The notes under the pieces were generated by a model. That model saw only the letters and a list, made by a program, of their open reading frames with translations, ran no database searches and had not been told where the DNA came from. Shown piece after piece: positions 36,074 to 44,373 of a DNA stretch of 45,591 bases; the first letter of the stretch is position 1; the number at the start of each line of letters is the position of its first letter. The position numbers and the translations under genes were made by a program. Source of the stretch: an uncultured Methylococcaceae bacterium (GTDB lineage Bacteria > Pseudomonadota > Gammaproteobacteria > Methylococcales > Methylomonadaceae); assembly GCA_903839855.1 (NCBI GenBank), contig CAIMEB010000003.1, positions 1 to 45,591 on the forward strand. Reading direction: 5' to 3'.

Positions 36074-37348
36074 TTACTCTCCAAGTAGTTCTAATGTACT
36101 CACTACAGGTAACGCACTATATCTGCCCGATAGATAGGATTTTTCAAGATTCTCAACACCCTTCCTAGGACTAAAATCTGATAATGGGTAAATTTCTGTT
36201 GTCTGATCTGTTTCTTTTTTACAAAACCAAATTTGATCACGCCTAAAAACATCTTGATCCAAAATCGATGTTTCATGAGTCGTAAAAATTAACTGAGCAT
36301 TTTTGGGGTTAGTTTTTTTGCTATGAAAAAGATCTACCAAAAATTTAACAATATGGGGATGTAAGCTATCATGCAATTCATCTATAAATAAAACTTTGCC
36401 GTTTCTCAATGTGTCAATCCATGGGCCTGCAAATGAGAAAATTTTTCTTGTACCGTCAGATTCATCATCGAGCTCAAATAAAACGTCTTTTCCTTGTGCT
36501 GTTGTGTGAACGGTTTTGATATCTACAAATTCCTCACCTTCAAGATCTTTAAGTAAGCGCTCTTTTAATTCTGCAGGCATGTCATCAGGTAAAACAGAAA
36601 TATCAAACTTTTTTGACTCTAGTTTCAAATCATTAATATCTAAATCAGCCGCATTAAGAAATTTTAAAACATCTTTTTTGCCGTCCGCTTCAGTGCAAAG
36701 CTCAGCCGTATAATTACTACGCCATCCATCAATACCTGCAACTTTAAGTGTTTTGGTAAACCAGTCATAGACTGGTTTAAGCTGTTCACTATTAAGCATT
36801 ACAGCGGTGGAAAGAAACAAGGAATTGTTCCGGGTAGAGTCTTTCCATGTTTGTTTTTTACCCGTTAGAAATGAGCTAAAATCCCACTCGTATTCATTTT
36901 TAGCTTCATCAAATGCTCTTATAAACCAGCGTTGCGGTCTTGATTTTGGAAACGCGTACAACCATTCTTCCATTACTCTTTCAGATGTTGCGGAAAAGCC
37001 ATATTGATACTTGATACCTTCAGCAATAAAAATAACCTCAAACTCTGTTGGTTTTCCAACTGTTGAATCGCATAATTTGAAATAAGTAATAGGTAACTTG
37101 TCACCACGTTGAATGTTTTTTGCTGAATTAGCCACTATTTCTCTTATCACTTTTACAGCCTTGATGAAATTAGATTTACCAGCCGCATTAGCACCATAAA
37201 TTACAACTGACCGAAGTAGTGGAGAAGCGTTAAGAACATTGGGATCAAAAGTATTTCCGACTAACTCATCAGAATTAGATTTGGTAAGGCTAAATGTTTG
37301 CCTTGTTTTGATGGATCGGAAATTCTCTACAGATAACTCGATAATCAT
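36074..37348 (-). CDS. rloA: RloA-like AAA/ABC-type ATPase
   Basis: 424 residues, COG1106-like. Walker A GANAAGKSN (52-60), ABC-like signature ESDGTRKIF (296-304), Walker B KVLFIDELHDSLHP (318-331) and H-loop FTTHET (His358) are all intact, with a long insert in between, like SMC/OLD ATPases. Family members act with a TOPRIM partner (here RloB) and resemble the ATPase of PARIS (AriA) and OLD systems, which sense phage proteins or DNA ends and trigger the partner. It is followed at 3-bp distance by rloB, an operon. A palindrome overlaps its promoter region. Confidence 0.88.
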   Translation of the reverse strand: MIIELSVENFRSIKTRQTFSLTKSNSDELVGNTFDPNVLNASPLLRSVVIYGANAAGKSNFIKAVKVIREIVANSAKNIQRGDKLPITYFKLCDSTVGKPTEFEVIFIAEGIKYQYGFSATSERVMEEWLYAFPKSRPQRWFIRAFDEAKNEYEWDFSSFLTGKKQTWKDSTRNNSLFLSTAVMLNSEQLKPVYDWFTKTLKVAGIDGWRSNYTAELCTEADGKKDVLKFLNAADLDINDLKLESKKFDISVLPDDMPAELKERLLKDLEGEEFVDIKTVHTTAQGKDVLFELDDESDGTRKIFSFAGPWIDTLRNGKVLFIDELHDSLHPHIVKFLVDLFHSKKTNPKNAQLIFTTHETSILDQDVFRRDQIWFCKKETDQTTEIYPLSDFSPRKGVENLEKSYLSGRYSALPVVSTLELLGE

Positions 37349-37372
37349 AAAATATCAATTTAATGTTAATTT

Positions 37373-37393
37373 TTGACAATTATAGTCAAAATA
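37373..37393 (-). promoter_or_regulatory. Inverted repeat with TATAAT in the rloAB upstream region
   Basis: Perfect 7-bp arms TTTTGAC and GTCAAAA with a 7-bp spacer that contains TATAAT on the minus strand, 25 bp before the rloA start. The layout suits an operator placed on a -10 box; the matching -35 region is weak. Confidence 0.5.
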
Positions 37394-37516
37394 TAATATT
37401 AAATATACATTTATGTTAAATGAGGTGCTTATATATAAAAGTAATTATATGGCTTCTGCCTACTATCTCCGATTACAAGAGCCTATGCAAAAAACTCAGT
37501 AAAGTTGATCGGATAT

Positions 37517-38275
37517 CTAACTATATACCTTGATATTGTGCAATGCAGCAACACACGGGATAGACCCTGATAAGGGGTTACACTTACCGCCATAAATTCG
37601 CCAAGGCTGATCAAGCCCAGCTTTATCTGAGAGCGCATCAAAAATGCTGCCGTTATCATAACGAAAACCGTATAAACCCTCCCATAACGCCATGTGCTCG
37701 GTAGTAGGGCTATCGTCCAAGCCATTTGAAGAGGCGCCGTGGACAAAAAAACGATTAGGCCACGTTGGCCCAGGCAATGAGGAGAACCATTGATCACAAA
37801 CCGCAAACTCTTTTGCTAAGGTATATAACACGGGTAATTGCGTGGCGGTATCGTAACATTTCATCACTTCGCCAAAATTACTGGTTGCCTTACCTTCTCC
37901 GGTACTGGGAGAAATAACATAATCCAGTACAAATCCAGAATTATCGATGGGAGGGTAAACACCACCAGCACCGTAGGCATTTTTGCCCTGTTCTCCACAC
38001 AGCTGATAAAGTACATCTACAAACTCATGTCCGGGGCCTACCGGCATCGACCAATCGGCGGGCTTTATGGTGGGGTAAGAAACACCTGCATAGCGGTTAC
38101 TATGAATAGGGTCAAGACCGTCTATAACCGTTGGCTTTCCATGCTCTGCATCAGTACCGGTAATCGCCGAAAAACCTAGCATATGGTCGAAGGATCGGTT
38201 TTCTAACATCAAAACAAAAACATGTTTGATGGCTGCTTTTGGATTGGCTTCATTGAGTGGGATAGTATTGGTCAT
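37517..38275 (-). pseudogene. Truncated phosphoesterase (AcpA / phospholipase C family)
   Basis: 252 residues beginning normally, with the family's HVFVLMLENRSFDHMLGFS and later FAVCDQWFSSLPGPTWPNRFF and the PWRIYGG...IPCVAALHNIKVY segment. Family members need about 450 residues or more, including metal-binding Asp/His residues in the second half (IEPNYG and later), which are absent. After Ser252 a stop occurs; in another frame a few plausible residues continue and then stop too. No further homologous sequence is seen before rloA. I read it as a broken gene, inactive if the family's catalytic needs hold. Confidence 0.75.
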
Positions 38276-38380
38276 CGATTTAACTCGCTTTGGTTAAAAA
38301 TCTATTAAGGTGAATGACAATGTTTCTCAGCTTTTAACTGTCCGTGTTGGTCGTGATGGTTTAGGACCCCTGCTCTTTTT

Positions 38381-38806
38381 CTACGCCTGAGTTGAATTTT
38401 CTGGAACTGTTGTATCCGCTGTATCCGTTGAATCTTCTGTATCTGTTGGATTTGTTGGGCTTATAAAACCTGAAATATTTGTAATTAAATCCGAAACATT
38501 TGAAATCAACGCTGCAGTTTTATTGTTTTTAGACATAATTGAATCCATCTGAGTATTTATTTTACCCAAAGTCTCTGCAGCCCTTTCTAGTTCAGCATCA
38601 TCGCCCACAATATCTTGGGTGGGTAGCGAATTCTTGAGTGCTTTAAGTTCTGAACCTAATGCTGACAACTTCATTACATTATCAACATCACCCGCCTGTT
38701 GTGCTTTTTCAATCGATTCCTGAATTTTTTTGTCTATCACATCAAGATTTGCTTCAGCCTTGCTGATTTGTGTTTGGAAACTTTTAATAGTATCTGGGGA
38801 TAGCAT
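38381..38806 (-). CDS. Helical coiled-coil protein of unknown function
   Basis: 141 residues from the ATG at 38806. A TTG at 38824 would add six residues but would overlap the upstream gene, while the ATG has AAAGG upstream and follows the previous stop directly (TAAAATG). Residues 1-100 are strongly helical with heptads (FQTQISKAEANLDVIDKKIQ), then a hydrophobic helix (ALISNVSDLITNISGFI), then a low-complexity tail rich in Thr, Asp, Ser (TDTEDSTDTADTT). No family recognised. Probably works with the lipoprotein encoded immediately before it. Confidence 0.6.
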   Translation of the reverse strand: MLSPDTIKSFQTQISKAEANLDVIDKKIQESIEKAQQAGDVDNVMKLSALGSELKALKNSLPTQDIVGDDAELERAAETLGKINTQMDSIMSKNNKTAALISNVSDLITNISGFISPTNPTDTEDSTDTADTTVPENSTQA

Positions 38807-38807
38807 T

Positions 38808-39758
38808 TTAATTACCTTTTTCAATAGTCATTAAGGTGGACGCTTGCGCAGCAAAGTCTGAAGCCGTGCTGATGGCATCTTCAAAATTAATATCTGGCTT
38901 CTTAAGGCTTTTCAATAAATCAGCGTGTGACGACTTCATTTTGACCAAGGCGCCTCCAATACCATTAGAAGCGGTTTTATCATAGGCAATCGCATCATTG
39001 ACGACATTTTGAGCCGCTGTATTAATATCCGAATAACTGCCGTTACTTTTGCTAAGCAGTGTAACTTGCGCCATCTCACTATAAATAATGTACTGCTGAT
39101 CATTTAAAATTTCAGCTTGAAGATGCTCGGCTGATTTCTGTAATAGAGAAGTCTCTTTTTGAATGACTGGATCGGCCTGCTCTACAATGGCTGCCAGTGT
39201 CTTGAGGCGTTCTGCATCCGCTATTTCTCCAAACAACCAGGCAAAACCGGTTGTTATGATATTGACTGCAGTTCCAGAACCTGGCATGGCTACCGATGAA
39301 ACCGTGGATATTGCAGATCCGGCTTTTGCTACTGCCGCTTTTAAGGCTGCAACATCCTGAGCACTACTAATGACAACAAGACCCTGACCGTAGGCATTCA
39401 ATGCTGAAATAAAGGCCAGTGATTGGGCCTCGTGATTTTTTACATTTGCAGCTACTTTATTACCGCCTGGGTAATGAATAGACCAGGAACAATCGCCTGG
39501 TTTTGCTTCTCTGGGAGGGTTATCGGTTATTGGACAGTCTGTTGGCAGACTCAGGAAGGTGCCCTGAAGTTTTAAACTATTTGCTAAATTGTTAATAGCC
39601 GCATTATCTCTTGTTACTTTTAGAGCATTAAAAGCCGCATTGAGGTCAGATACACCTTGAGAGAATTGGGTAATTGGCTGCTGATAATTTAAAGTTGAAC
39701 AAGCTCCAATTCCGCTTAGCAGCAAAGCCACAATAAACCTGGATCGGTATTGCATCAT
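38808..39758 (-). CDS. Lipoprotein of unknown function
   Basis: 316 residues. A type II signal peptide is clear: positive N-terminus, hydrophobic stretch, lipobox GIGAC with Cys20. The mature protein is mainly helical; a hydrophobic glycine/alanine segment (about 150-172, TVSSVAMPGSGTAVNIITTGFAWLFG) may insert in a membrane. Two further cysteines (CPITD and GDCSWSIHYPGG) could form a disulfide. No known family. A good ribosome-binding site (TAGGAGAC) precedes adjacent ATG codons. Tight coupling with the 141-residue coiled-coil gene suggests a joint envelope role. Confidence 0.65.
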   Translation of the reverse strand: MMQYRSRFIVALLLSGIGACSTLNYQQPITQFSQGVSDLNAAFNALKVTRDNAAINNLANSLKLQGTFLSLPTDCPITDNPPREAKPGDCSWSIHYPGGNKVAANVKNHEAQSLAFISALNAYGQGLVVISSAQDVAALKAAVAKAGSAISTVSSVAMPGSGTAVNIITTGFAWLFGEIADAERLKTLAAIVEQADPVIQKETSLLQKSAEHLQAEILNDQQYIIYSEMAQVTLLSKSNGSYSDINTAAQNVVNDAIAYDKTASNGIGGALVKMKSSHADLLKSLKKPDINFEDAISTASDFAAQASTLMTIEKGN

Positions 39759-39980
39759 TAAAGTCTCCTATCGCCACAGGGAATTAGTTGACAGAGTGCT
39801 TGCGGTTCAAGGAGGAGAAATCCGTATTGTCCGTATTGAGGGAACCACTCTTCGGACTTTAATATAAAATCTTTCCAAAGAGTTTGTCAATCAGTTGTTG
39901 ATAAATTATTAACCAATAATTAACCATATTGACCTATGGAAACTTCGATTTCACCTATCAACAATGGCATGTTTATAGCG

Positions 39981-40685
39981 TTAACTAGTGGTCGGCATTC
40001 CTTTCAGCAACCAGCTAATAAAGTTTTCACGGTTACGTGAACAAATAACGACTTTGCCTCTACCAGAAAACTTGAGTACCATGCCTTCACCACTGGTGAC
40101 GCTATTGACGATTTGACCTAAAAAGCCACTGGATTGTTGGGTTGCCACAGAGATTTCATGATGCAATGCACTGTCCCAGGCAACCACATGGGCATTATCG
40201 ATAATAATATCCTTACCGGGTTCAACGTCCAGCACAAAACTGGAGCCGAAACCCGACACAGCCAGTTTGCCAAAGCCCGTCGCTTCACAGATAAAAAATC
40301 CGCCGGTTTGACCGAACATCGCCGACCCTAAGCTTTGAGTACGTACGTTTAAGCTAACTCCACTTTCAGCCGCTACAAAAGCGCCATCGGTTATTTTATA
40401 ACTGGTTGTACCGACCTCCAGTACTTGTATAGCACCTGGGAGAGTCGGTGATAATAAGCAATCCCCATCCCCACTAACCGCCTCGATATGTTGCTGAAAA
40501 AAGGATTCATCATTCGCAAAGCGGCGCATTAACGCGCTGCCGATACCGCCGGTCATTTTTCCTTTTAGCTCTAAGGCACTTTCCATCATCACCATGGCAT
40601 TAGATTCACAATAAATCTTTTCACCACGGACTAAGCTGATATGCAAAAAGGGATCAATCTCACCCGTCACTGTAAATTGTGCCAT
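39981..40685 (-). CDS. AIM24 / TIGR00266-like protein
   Basis: 234 residues. The family pattern is present: an N-terminal MVMMESALELKGKMTGG, a glycine-rich central GQTGGFFICEATGFGKLAVSGFG and a C-terminal GEGMVLKFSGRGKVVICSRN. Members form beta-rich trimers (tryptophan-RNA attenuator-like fold); the bacterial role is unknown, the yeast namesake acts in mitochondrial inner-membrane organisation. No signal peptide or membrane helix. It sits between the lipoprotein pair and the Septu-like pair, with its own upstream gap of about 150 bp. Confidence 0.85.
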   Translation of the reverse strand: MAQFTVTGEIDPFLHISLVRGEKIYCESNAMVMMESALELKGKMTGGIGSALMRRFANDESFFQQHIEAVSGDGDCLLSPTLPGAIQVLEVGTTSYKITDGAFVAAESGVSLNVRTQSLGSAMFGQTGGFFICEATGFGKLAVSGFGSSFVLDVEPGKDIIIDNAHVVAWDSALHHEISVATQQSSGFLGQIVNSVTSGEGMVLKFSGRGKVVICSRNRENFISWLLKGMPTTS

Positions 40686-40832
40686 TGTTATCGCCTATTT
40701 TCCTTGTAAAAGTCCAGATGAAAATGAATAAGGTAAAGTGATGCAGTTACCCACAAATACTTATTGAGGGATTGTTATTATTATGTTAATCGATCATGTA
40801 GATTATCTCAAACGAAGTATGCAGTTTCGAGA

Positions 40833-41498
40833 TCAATTGTCGAATGGTAAGGACATGGCCTGTTCAAACAAGCTAGGGAAATTGTTTTTTAGATGCCAGC
40901 GCAGCATTCCTGCAAAAGCACTTTTGTCAGATATGCAGTCCTTAATAGCATCTAAGTCTTGCTTACCAATGGCTTTAGAGAGTTGATTATAAGCACGTAG
41001 CATTTTCTTTCGGAGGTTAGCCGCCTCGTCTTTCTTCATAGGCGTTGCATCTTTCCCGGTAAGAATCTTATTCAAGAGTTCAAGGGTGTTTTCGCCTTCC
41101 TGTATTTTTGTACATGCCGAACTGAGCTGAACATTAACAGTAGCCTTAGGATATGCTTCGAAACAGATTTCAATAGACTCCCATACTTGATCGCCGGCAT
41201 CAGTGCAGTTTAGAAGTGGCCAGAAGCTTGCGCCTTTAATATTGTTACAGTGCCCGCAAGAATAAAAGATATTATTCCAATCATATTTTTTGGTCATATC
41301 ATTCTTGTGAGGTTCGAAGTGCTCAATCTGAATAGAAGTCACTTCATTATCCTCACAGAGATAGCATTTCTCATAGAAATCAGTCTTAATTTGCTCGTAG
41401 ACTGGTCCTGTTCGATACACCGCTTCATTATCCTTACTTTTGGCAGTCTCAAGCATAGATTTCAAGTGTACTCCTTCGCTTTTTTTGACATAAATCAC
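40833..41498 (-). CDS. ptuB: HNH endonuclease, PtuB-like (Septu)
   Basis: 221 residues. An HNH zinc-finger nuclease core is visible: KCYLCED (Cys45/Cys48), QIEHFEPH (His60, His64), SCGHCNNIKG (Cys81/Cys84, Asn85-86). This pattern is that of HNH proteins paired with AAA ATPases in Septu and retron-linked defence (TIGR02646-like). The start is a GTG that overlaps the TGA of the ATPase gene as GTGA, so translation is coupled. The rest of the protein (about 100-221) is helical. In Septu the ATPase forms an assembly that holds and controls the nuclease. A generic AAA-HNH pair outside Septu proper is the alternative. Confidence 0.8.
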   Translation of the reverse strand: MIYVKKSEGVHLKSMLETAKSKDNEAVYRTGPVYEQIKTDFYEKCYLCEDNEVTSIQIEHFEPHKNDMTKKYDWNNIFYSCGHCNNIKGASFWPLLNCTDAGDQVWESIEICFEAYPKATVNVQLSSACTKIQEGENTLELLNKILTGKDATPMKKDEAANLRKKMLRAYNQLSKAIGKQDLDAIKDCISDKSAFAGMLRWHLKNNFPSLFEQAMSLPFDN

Positions 41499-42778
41499 TG
41501 TTGTGATTCCTTCGCCTTGATGGAGTTATAATGAGCAACGAGTTCGGGAGCATCTTCATATTTGATTGCTTCTAACTCAGTATGGATTTGGCTATATTCT
41601 TTATTTTCGTCATCAGAGCGTGAGGTTGATCGGGCAAGCTCATCATATCTATTGATCATGCGTGTTATCTCGTTGGAATAAAGATCCAAATCAAAGTATT
41701 CTTCCACCACGGTGCTCGCGGACATGGGAGCCATATTCTCCCAGCGCGATTTAGATTCAAGGTCGAATACCACAGCATCATTCAGCGAAGTCAGCACAAA
41801 AGGCGAATGTGTTGTTACGATGAACTGGATATTGGGGAAGAAATCAGTCAAAAACGGCAAAATAGCCTTTTGCAACTTAATATGCAGATGGGTTTCGATT
41901 TCATCGATGAGAACAATGCCTGGAACCTCATAGCTACCCGCAGTGACTGCCTCCATGCGTAGTAGTAATTCGGATACGAGTTGAAGTACCGAAGAGAAGC
42001 CGTCGGATAATTGATTGTCTACCAAACGAAAGGGTTTGCGGCCAGGTATATTAATAGTGAAATCGAAGTTATCAATATCGTATTCGAGTGTCAGTTCATC
42101 GCTCTGAAAAAGCTCCCGGAATTTGGCTGTGATTTTATTCATCCATGTTTGTACTGCATTAACGCCTGCTTGATCACCCTTTCGGAGAAGCAATGCGGCT
42201 CTATTTTCCTGATTGACCAAAAACTGAAGGAACTTAGAACCCACGGATTGAGGATTGATGCAGATAGGATTTATCTTCGGTAGATCAAGTTTTTGTGCCC
42301 CATTTACGGCCTGGATTTCAGAGGAGCGTTTAGCCTCAAAAAAGCTAATTAAGAACTCGCCTCTATGGTAAAGCTCTATCATTTCTGTCAGATTGGATAC
42401 GGAGGGCTTTAGGCTATTGAATTTGGCGATCTGTTGATTCCAAAGGTGAATATTGTTATCCGACTTTGAAATTTGCCCATTAATTTGGTCTTTTTGCTGC
42501 TCTGATATCCCTGAATCTAACTGTGTTTTTAAGGATAAATTTTGTTGTTCCGTGTTAATAATAGCTCTTTTAAAATTTTCTATATTGAGCAATTCCCTAT
42601 TGGGAATGCCTTCAAGGTAATCCTTGAGAAAACGGAGTAAAGATGTCTTGCCGCACCCATTGGGGCCAGTGAGAATTAAATGTCGAGGCCTCGACTCATC
42701 AATGAGAATGGAAACATCTTGAAGGTGACGAACATTATTGATCTGTATAGACTTGATGAATGGTTGCGTGTTGTTCAA
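41495..42778 (-). CDS. ptuA: AAA/ABC-type ATPase, PtuA-like (Septu)
   Basis: 427 residues. Walker A TGPNGCGKTS (37-46), an internal coiled coil (about 70-120), signature LSDGFSS (258-264), Walker B GIVLIDEIETHLH (287-299) and H-loop TTHSPF (His324). This is the short SMC-like ATPase of the type found in Septu PtuA and COG3950 proteins. In Septu, PtuA with PtuB halts phage infection by nucleic-acid cleavage. Start is TTG at 42778 with CGAGGATAAC upstream; no ATG precedes Walker A in frame. A 14-bp palindrome lies just before the ribosome-binding site. Confidence 0.82.
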   Translation of the reverse strand: MNNTQPFIKSIQINNVRHLQDVSILIDESRPRHLILTGPNGCGKTSLLRFLKDYLEGIPNRELLNIENFKRAIINTEQQNLSLKTQLDSGISEQQKDQINGQISKSDNNIHLWNQQIAKFNSLKPSVSNLTEMIELYHRGEFLISFFEAKRSSEIQAVNGAQKLDLPKINPICINPQSVGSKFLQFLVNQENRAALLLRKGDQAGVNAVQTWMNKITAKFRELFQSDELTLEYDIDNFDFTINIPGRKPFRLVDNQLSDGFSSVLQLVSELLLRMEAVTAGSYEVPGIVLIDEIETHLHIKLQKAILPFLTDFFPNIQFIVTTHSPFVLTSLNDAVVFDLESKSRWENMAPMSASTVVEEYFDLDLYSNEITRMINRYDELARSTSRSDDENKEYSQIHTELEAIKYEDAPELVAHYNSIKAKESQQ

Positions 42779-42789
42779 GTGTTATCCTC

Positions 42790-42803
42790 GCATATTGATA
42801 TGC
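42790..42803 (-). promoter_or_regulatory. Palindrome upstream of ptuA
   Basis: GCATAT-TG-ATATGC, perfect 6-bp arms, ending 11 bp before the ptuA start codon and touching the ribosome-binding site. It could be an operator or an RNA hairpin gating translation. Confidence 0.4.
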
Positions 42804-42960
42804 TTTATGAAAGCGCTATTGTAAGCTATATTCTTAATCAAGGCTGATGATCCCTTAATCGTCACTGATTCCATGAATAGAACTGGCTTTACTACATTAG
42901 AGAAGGCCGTAAGATTCGAATCAAAAGGTCAGTGATTAAGGCAAAGGTTAAGACTAAAGG

Positions 42961-43006
42961 TAAACGTGCTCATCGTATTATTGTAAACGTGCTCATCGTA
43001 TTATTA
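42961..43006. repeat. Tandem duplication, 2 x 23 bp
   Basis: Two adjacent copies of a 23-bp unit starting TAAACGTGCTCATCGTATTA; 22 of 23 positions are identical. A recent slippage or duplication. Confidence 0.85.
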
Positions 43007-43334
43007 TAGATCACAGCACACTCAACAGCTTGTCGTCAGACATACAATAGCGTGTTGCCAAGCATACAATACTAAGCACCACCCCACATAATACCTCCCT
43101 TGAACCCATCGAATACTATCGAGTCAAACAGAGTTGTGGGATACGTTTTTTTTAGCACTTTTCGGAACACGTCATGGATACTGTCCTCTGAACTTATATA
43201 TGAGGTATTAGAACAACAGATAGGTGTTGATTGACGGTGATGAGTGCGCTCACTTTAAGTATTGAGTGTGCACCTTCTTAGTATTAAGTGTCCCCTCTTC
43301 ACCTATGGGGTGCACTACCCATTAGGTATTGAGT

Positions 43335-43420
43335 GTGCTGTCTTCCAGTATTTCATGCAGTGCGCAAGGGGTAAGGGTGTTCTCTCTGTCACTAATGGAT
43401 GCTTTTTAAGGCATTATTTT
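43335..43420. repeat. 86-bp direct repeat, copy 1
   Basis: Starts GTGCTGTCTTCCAGTATTTC and ends AAGGCATTATTTT. It matches 44457-44542 at 85 of 86 positions (C/A difference at the twelfth base). It lies behind the antitoxin gene. Confidence 0.95.
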
Positions 43421-43566
43421 AGGTTATTGTACTCAATTGCGAGCCATTAGCCTGTTAAATCGCCTCACGGGTCATTCCAGAGGCACGAGCAAATTTTACT
43501 CGCGATTAAAATAGTTCCTGCAAAGCAGGATACTTACGGGTGATAGTTTTCAATGGTGTTTTTTGT

Positions 43567-44004
43567 TTAAGCAGCTATTTTCCATTGATTATTTAGGTCT
43601 TCGAAGCGCATGAATTCATCATACTCAATTTTATCCAGATTATTAAAGTGATTAATAATCTCCATGAGTGTTTTATTATCACCAAGATGTTCTGATACCA
43701 ATTTCCTAAGCATATTAGTTGCCCATTGTGGGATATTGCTTTTTTTTTCCCATAGTGCAATTGCTTGTTCATTATTTCCTAATAGCAAGGCTAGTTTAGC
43801 CTGAGATAATCCCAAGTATTTACGTAAAAATCTAAATTCACTGCCAGTTATTCTTGCTTTGTAAGTAATTAAACTATGTGCAATAGCGCGATCAAGTCCT
43901 TCTACATCGTCGATAGACACAGCTTTGCCATAGGGCGTTTCAATTTCGTGATAACCATTTACCAAATAAATGGTATTTAATCCGCATGATTGATAGTGAT
44001 ACAT
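43567..44004 (-). CDS. HTH antitoxin of a type II toxin-antitoxin system
   Basis: 145 residues. A helix-turn-helix domain occupies about 50-90 (TGSEFRFLRKYLGLSQAKLALLL then NNEQAIALWEKK), of the Xre type seen in MqsA/HigA-like antitoxins. The N-terminal 45 residues (YHEIETPYGKAVSIDDVEGLDRAI) are a family-typical extension. It lacks the CxxC zinc finger of MqsA. It starts 12 bp after the DUF4258 gene on the same strand: toxin first, antitoxin second, as in mqsRA and higBA. It is expected to neutralise the toxin and repress the operon, probably through the inverted repeat at 44347-44373. Confidence 0.82.
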   Translation of the reverse strand: MYHYQSCGLNTIYLVNGYHEIETPYGKAVSIDDVEGLDRAIAHSLITYKARITGSEFRFLRKYLGLSQAKLALLLGNNEQAIALWEKKSNIPQWATNMLRKLVSEHLGDNKTLMEIINHFNNLDKIEYDEFMRFEDLNNQWKIAA

Positions 44005-44016
44005 TACAATCTCCAG

Positions 44017-44334
44017 TTAAAATGTCGTGATAACAATTATTTTTTCATTATTATCATTTGTCATTAATTCAGCCACAACCCTAATACATTGACCAGATGA
44101 AAAGTGTTGCATTCTTACTCGCCAATTACCTGAACCTATATCTCTATAGGGTCCCTCTGTTATTGATCCATTTACTAAACATTGGATGATTTGTATAAGT
44201 GTGATGTGTCGTTTTTTCATGCTATTCTTTGCATGATCTATTAAGAATATATTTGAAGAGTCTTGCGCAAGATCTTTAATTATTTTACTAGCCATGCTGA
44301 TTGACAGGTCAAAGCTTATAATTTTTTTGCTCAT
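44017..44334 (-). CDS. DUF4258 toxin-like protein
   Basis: 105 residues. DUF4258 features: a helix KKRHITLIQIIQCLVNGSI followed by EGPYRDIGSGNWRVRMQHFS and RVVAEL, then a final strand KIIVITTF. The family is placed with RelE/MqsR-like small toxins and is usually encoded beside an HTH antitoxin, as it is here; RNA cleavage is therefore inferred and unproven. A good promoter and palindromic operator lie upstream. The module is enclosed by two 86-bp direct repeats. Confidence 0.78.
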   Translation of the reverse strand: MSKKIISFDLSISMASKIIKDLAQDSSNIFLIDHAKNSMKKRHITLIQIIQCLVNGSITEGPYRDIGSGNWRVRMQHFSSGQCIRVVAELMTNDNNEKIIVITTF

Positions 44335-44346
44335 GGCAAATCCTCA

Positions 44347-44373
44347 TTTAACCTATAAAAATTATAAGTTAAA
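44347..44373 (-). promoter_or_regulatory. Inverted-repeat operator over the toxin-antitoxin promoter
   Basis: Arms TTTAACCTATAA (44347-44358) and TTATAAGTTAAA (44362-44373) are complementary at 11 of 12 positions with a 3-bp spacer, and they cover the -10 box. This is the expected form of an autorepression site for the HTH antitoxin. Confidence 0.7.

Larger units (their letters stand above)
42779..43566. other. 788-bp gene-free region between the Septu-like pair and the toxin-antitoxin module
   Basis: No believable ORF. It has a palindrome at 42790-42803, a tandem repeat at 42961-43006, three loose copies of AGTATTGAGTGTGC (near 43258, 43280 and 43323; the middle one diverged) and one copy of the 86-bp direct repeat (43335-43420). 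A hairpin CCTGC/GCAGG sits near 43518-43530. The short reading frame around 42905-42985, rich in Lys and Arg, could be transposase debris but I cannot name it. Confidence 0.5.

Noticed and set aside
37483-37806. 107-codon minus-strand frame overlapping the phosphoesterase
   Set aside because: Mostly out-of-frame reading of the conserved phosphoesterase; only its last few residues might be displaced phosphoesterase sequence, which supports a frameshifted pseudogene rather than a gene.
38807-38824. TTG start for the coiled-coil gene at 38824
   Set aside because: It would overlap the lipoprotein gene end; the ATG at 38806 has a ribosome-binding site and directly follows the previous stop.
42961-43341. 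CRISPR array
   Set aside because: Only two to three short repeat units, back to back or irregularly spaced, without spacers of constant length and without cas genes.
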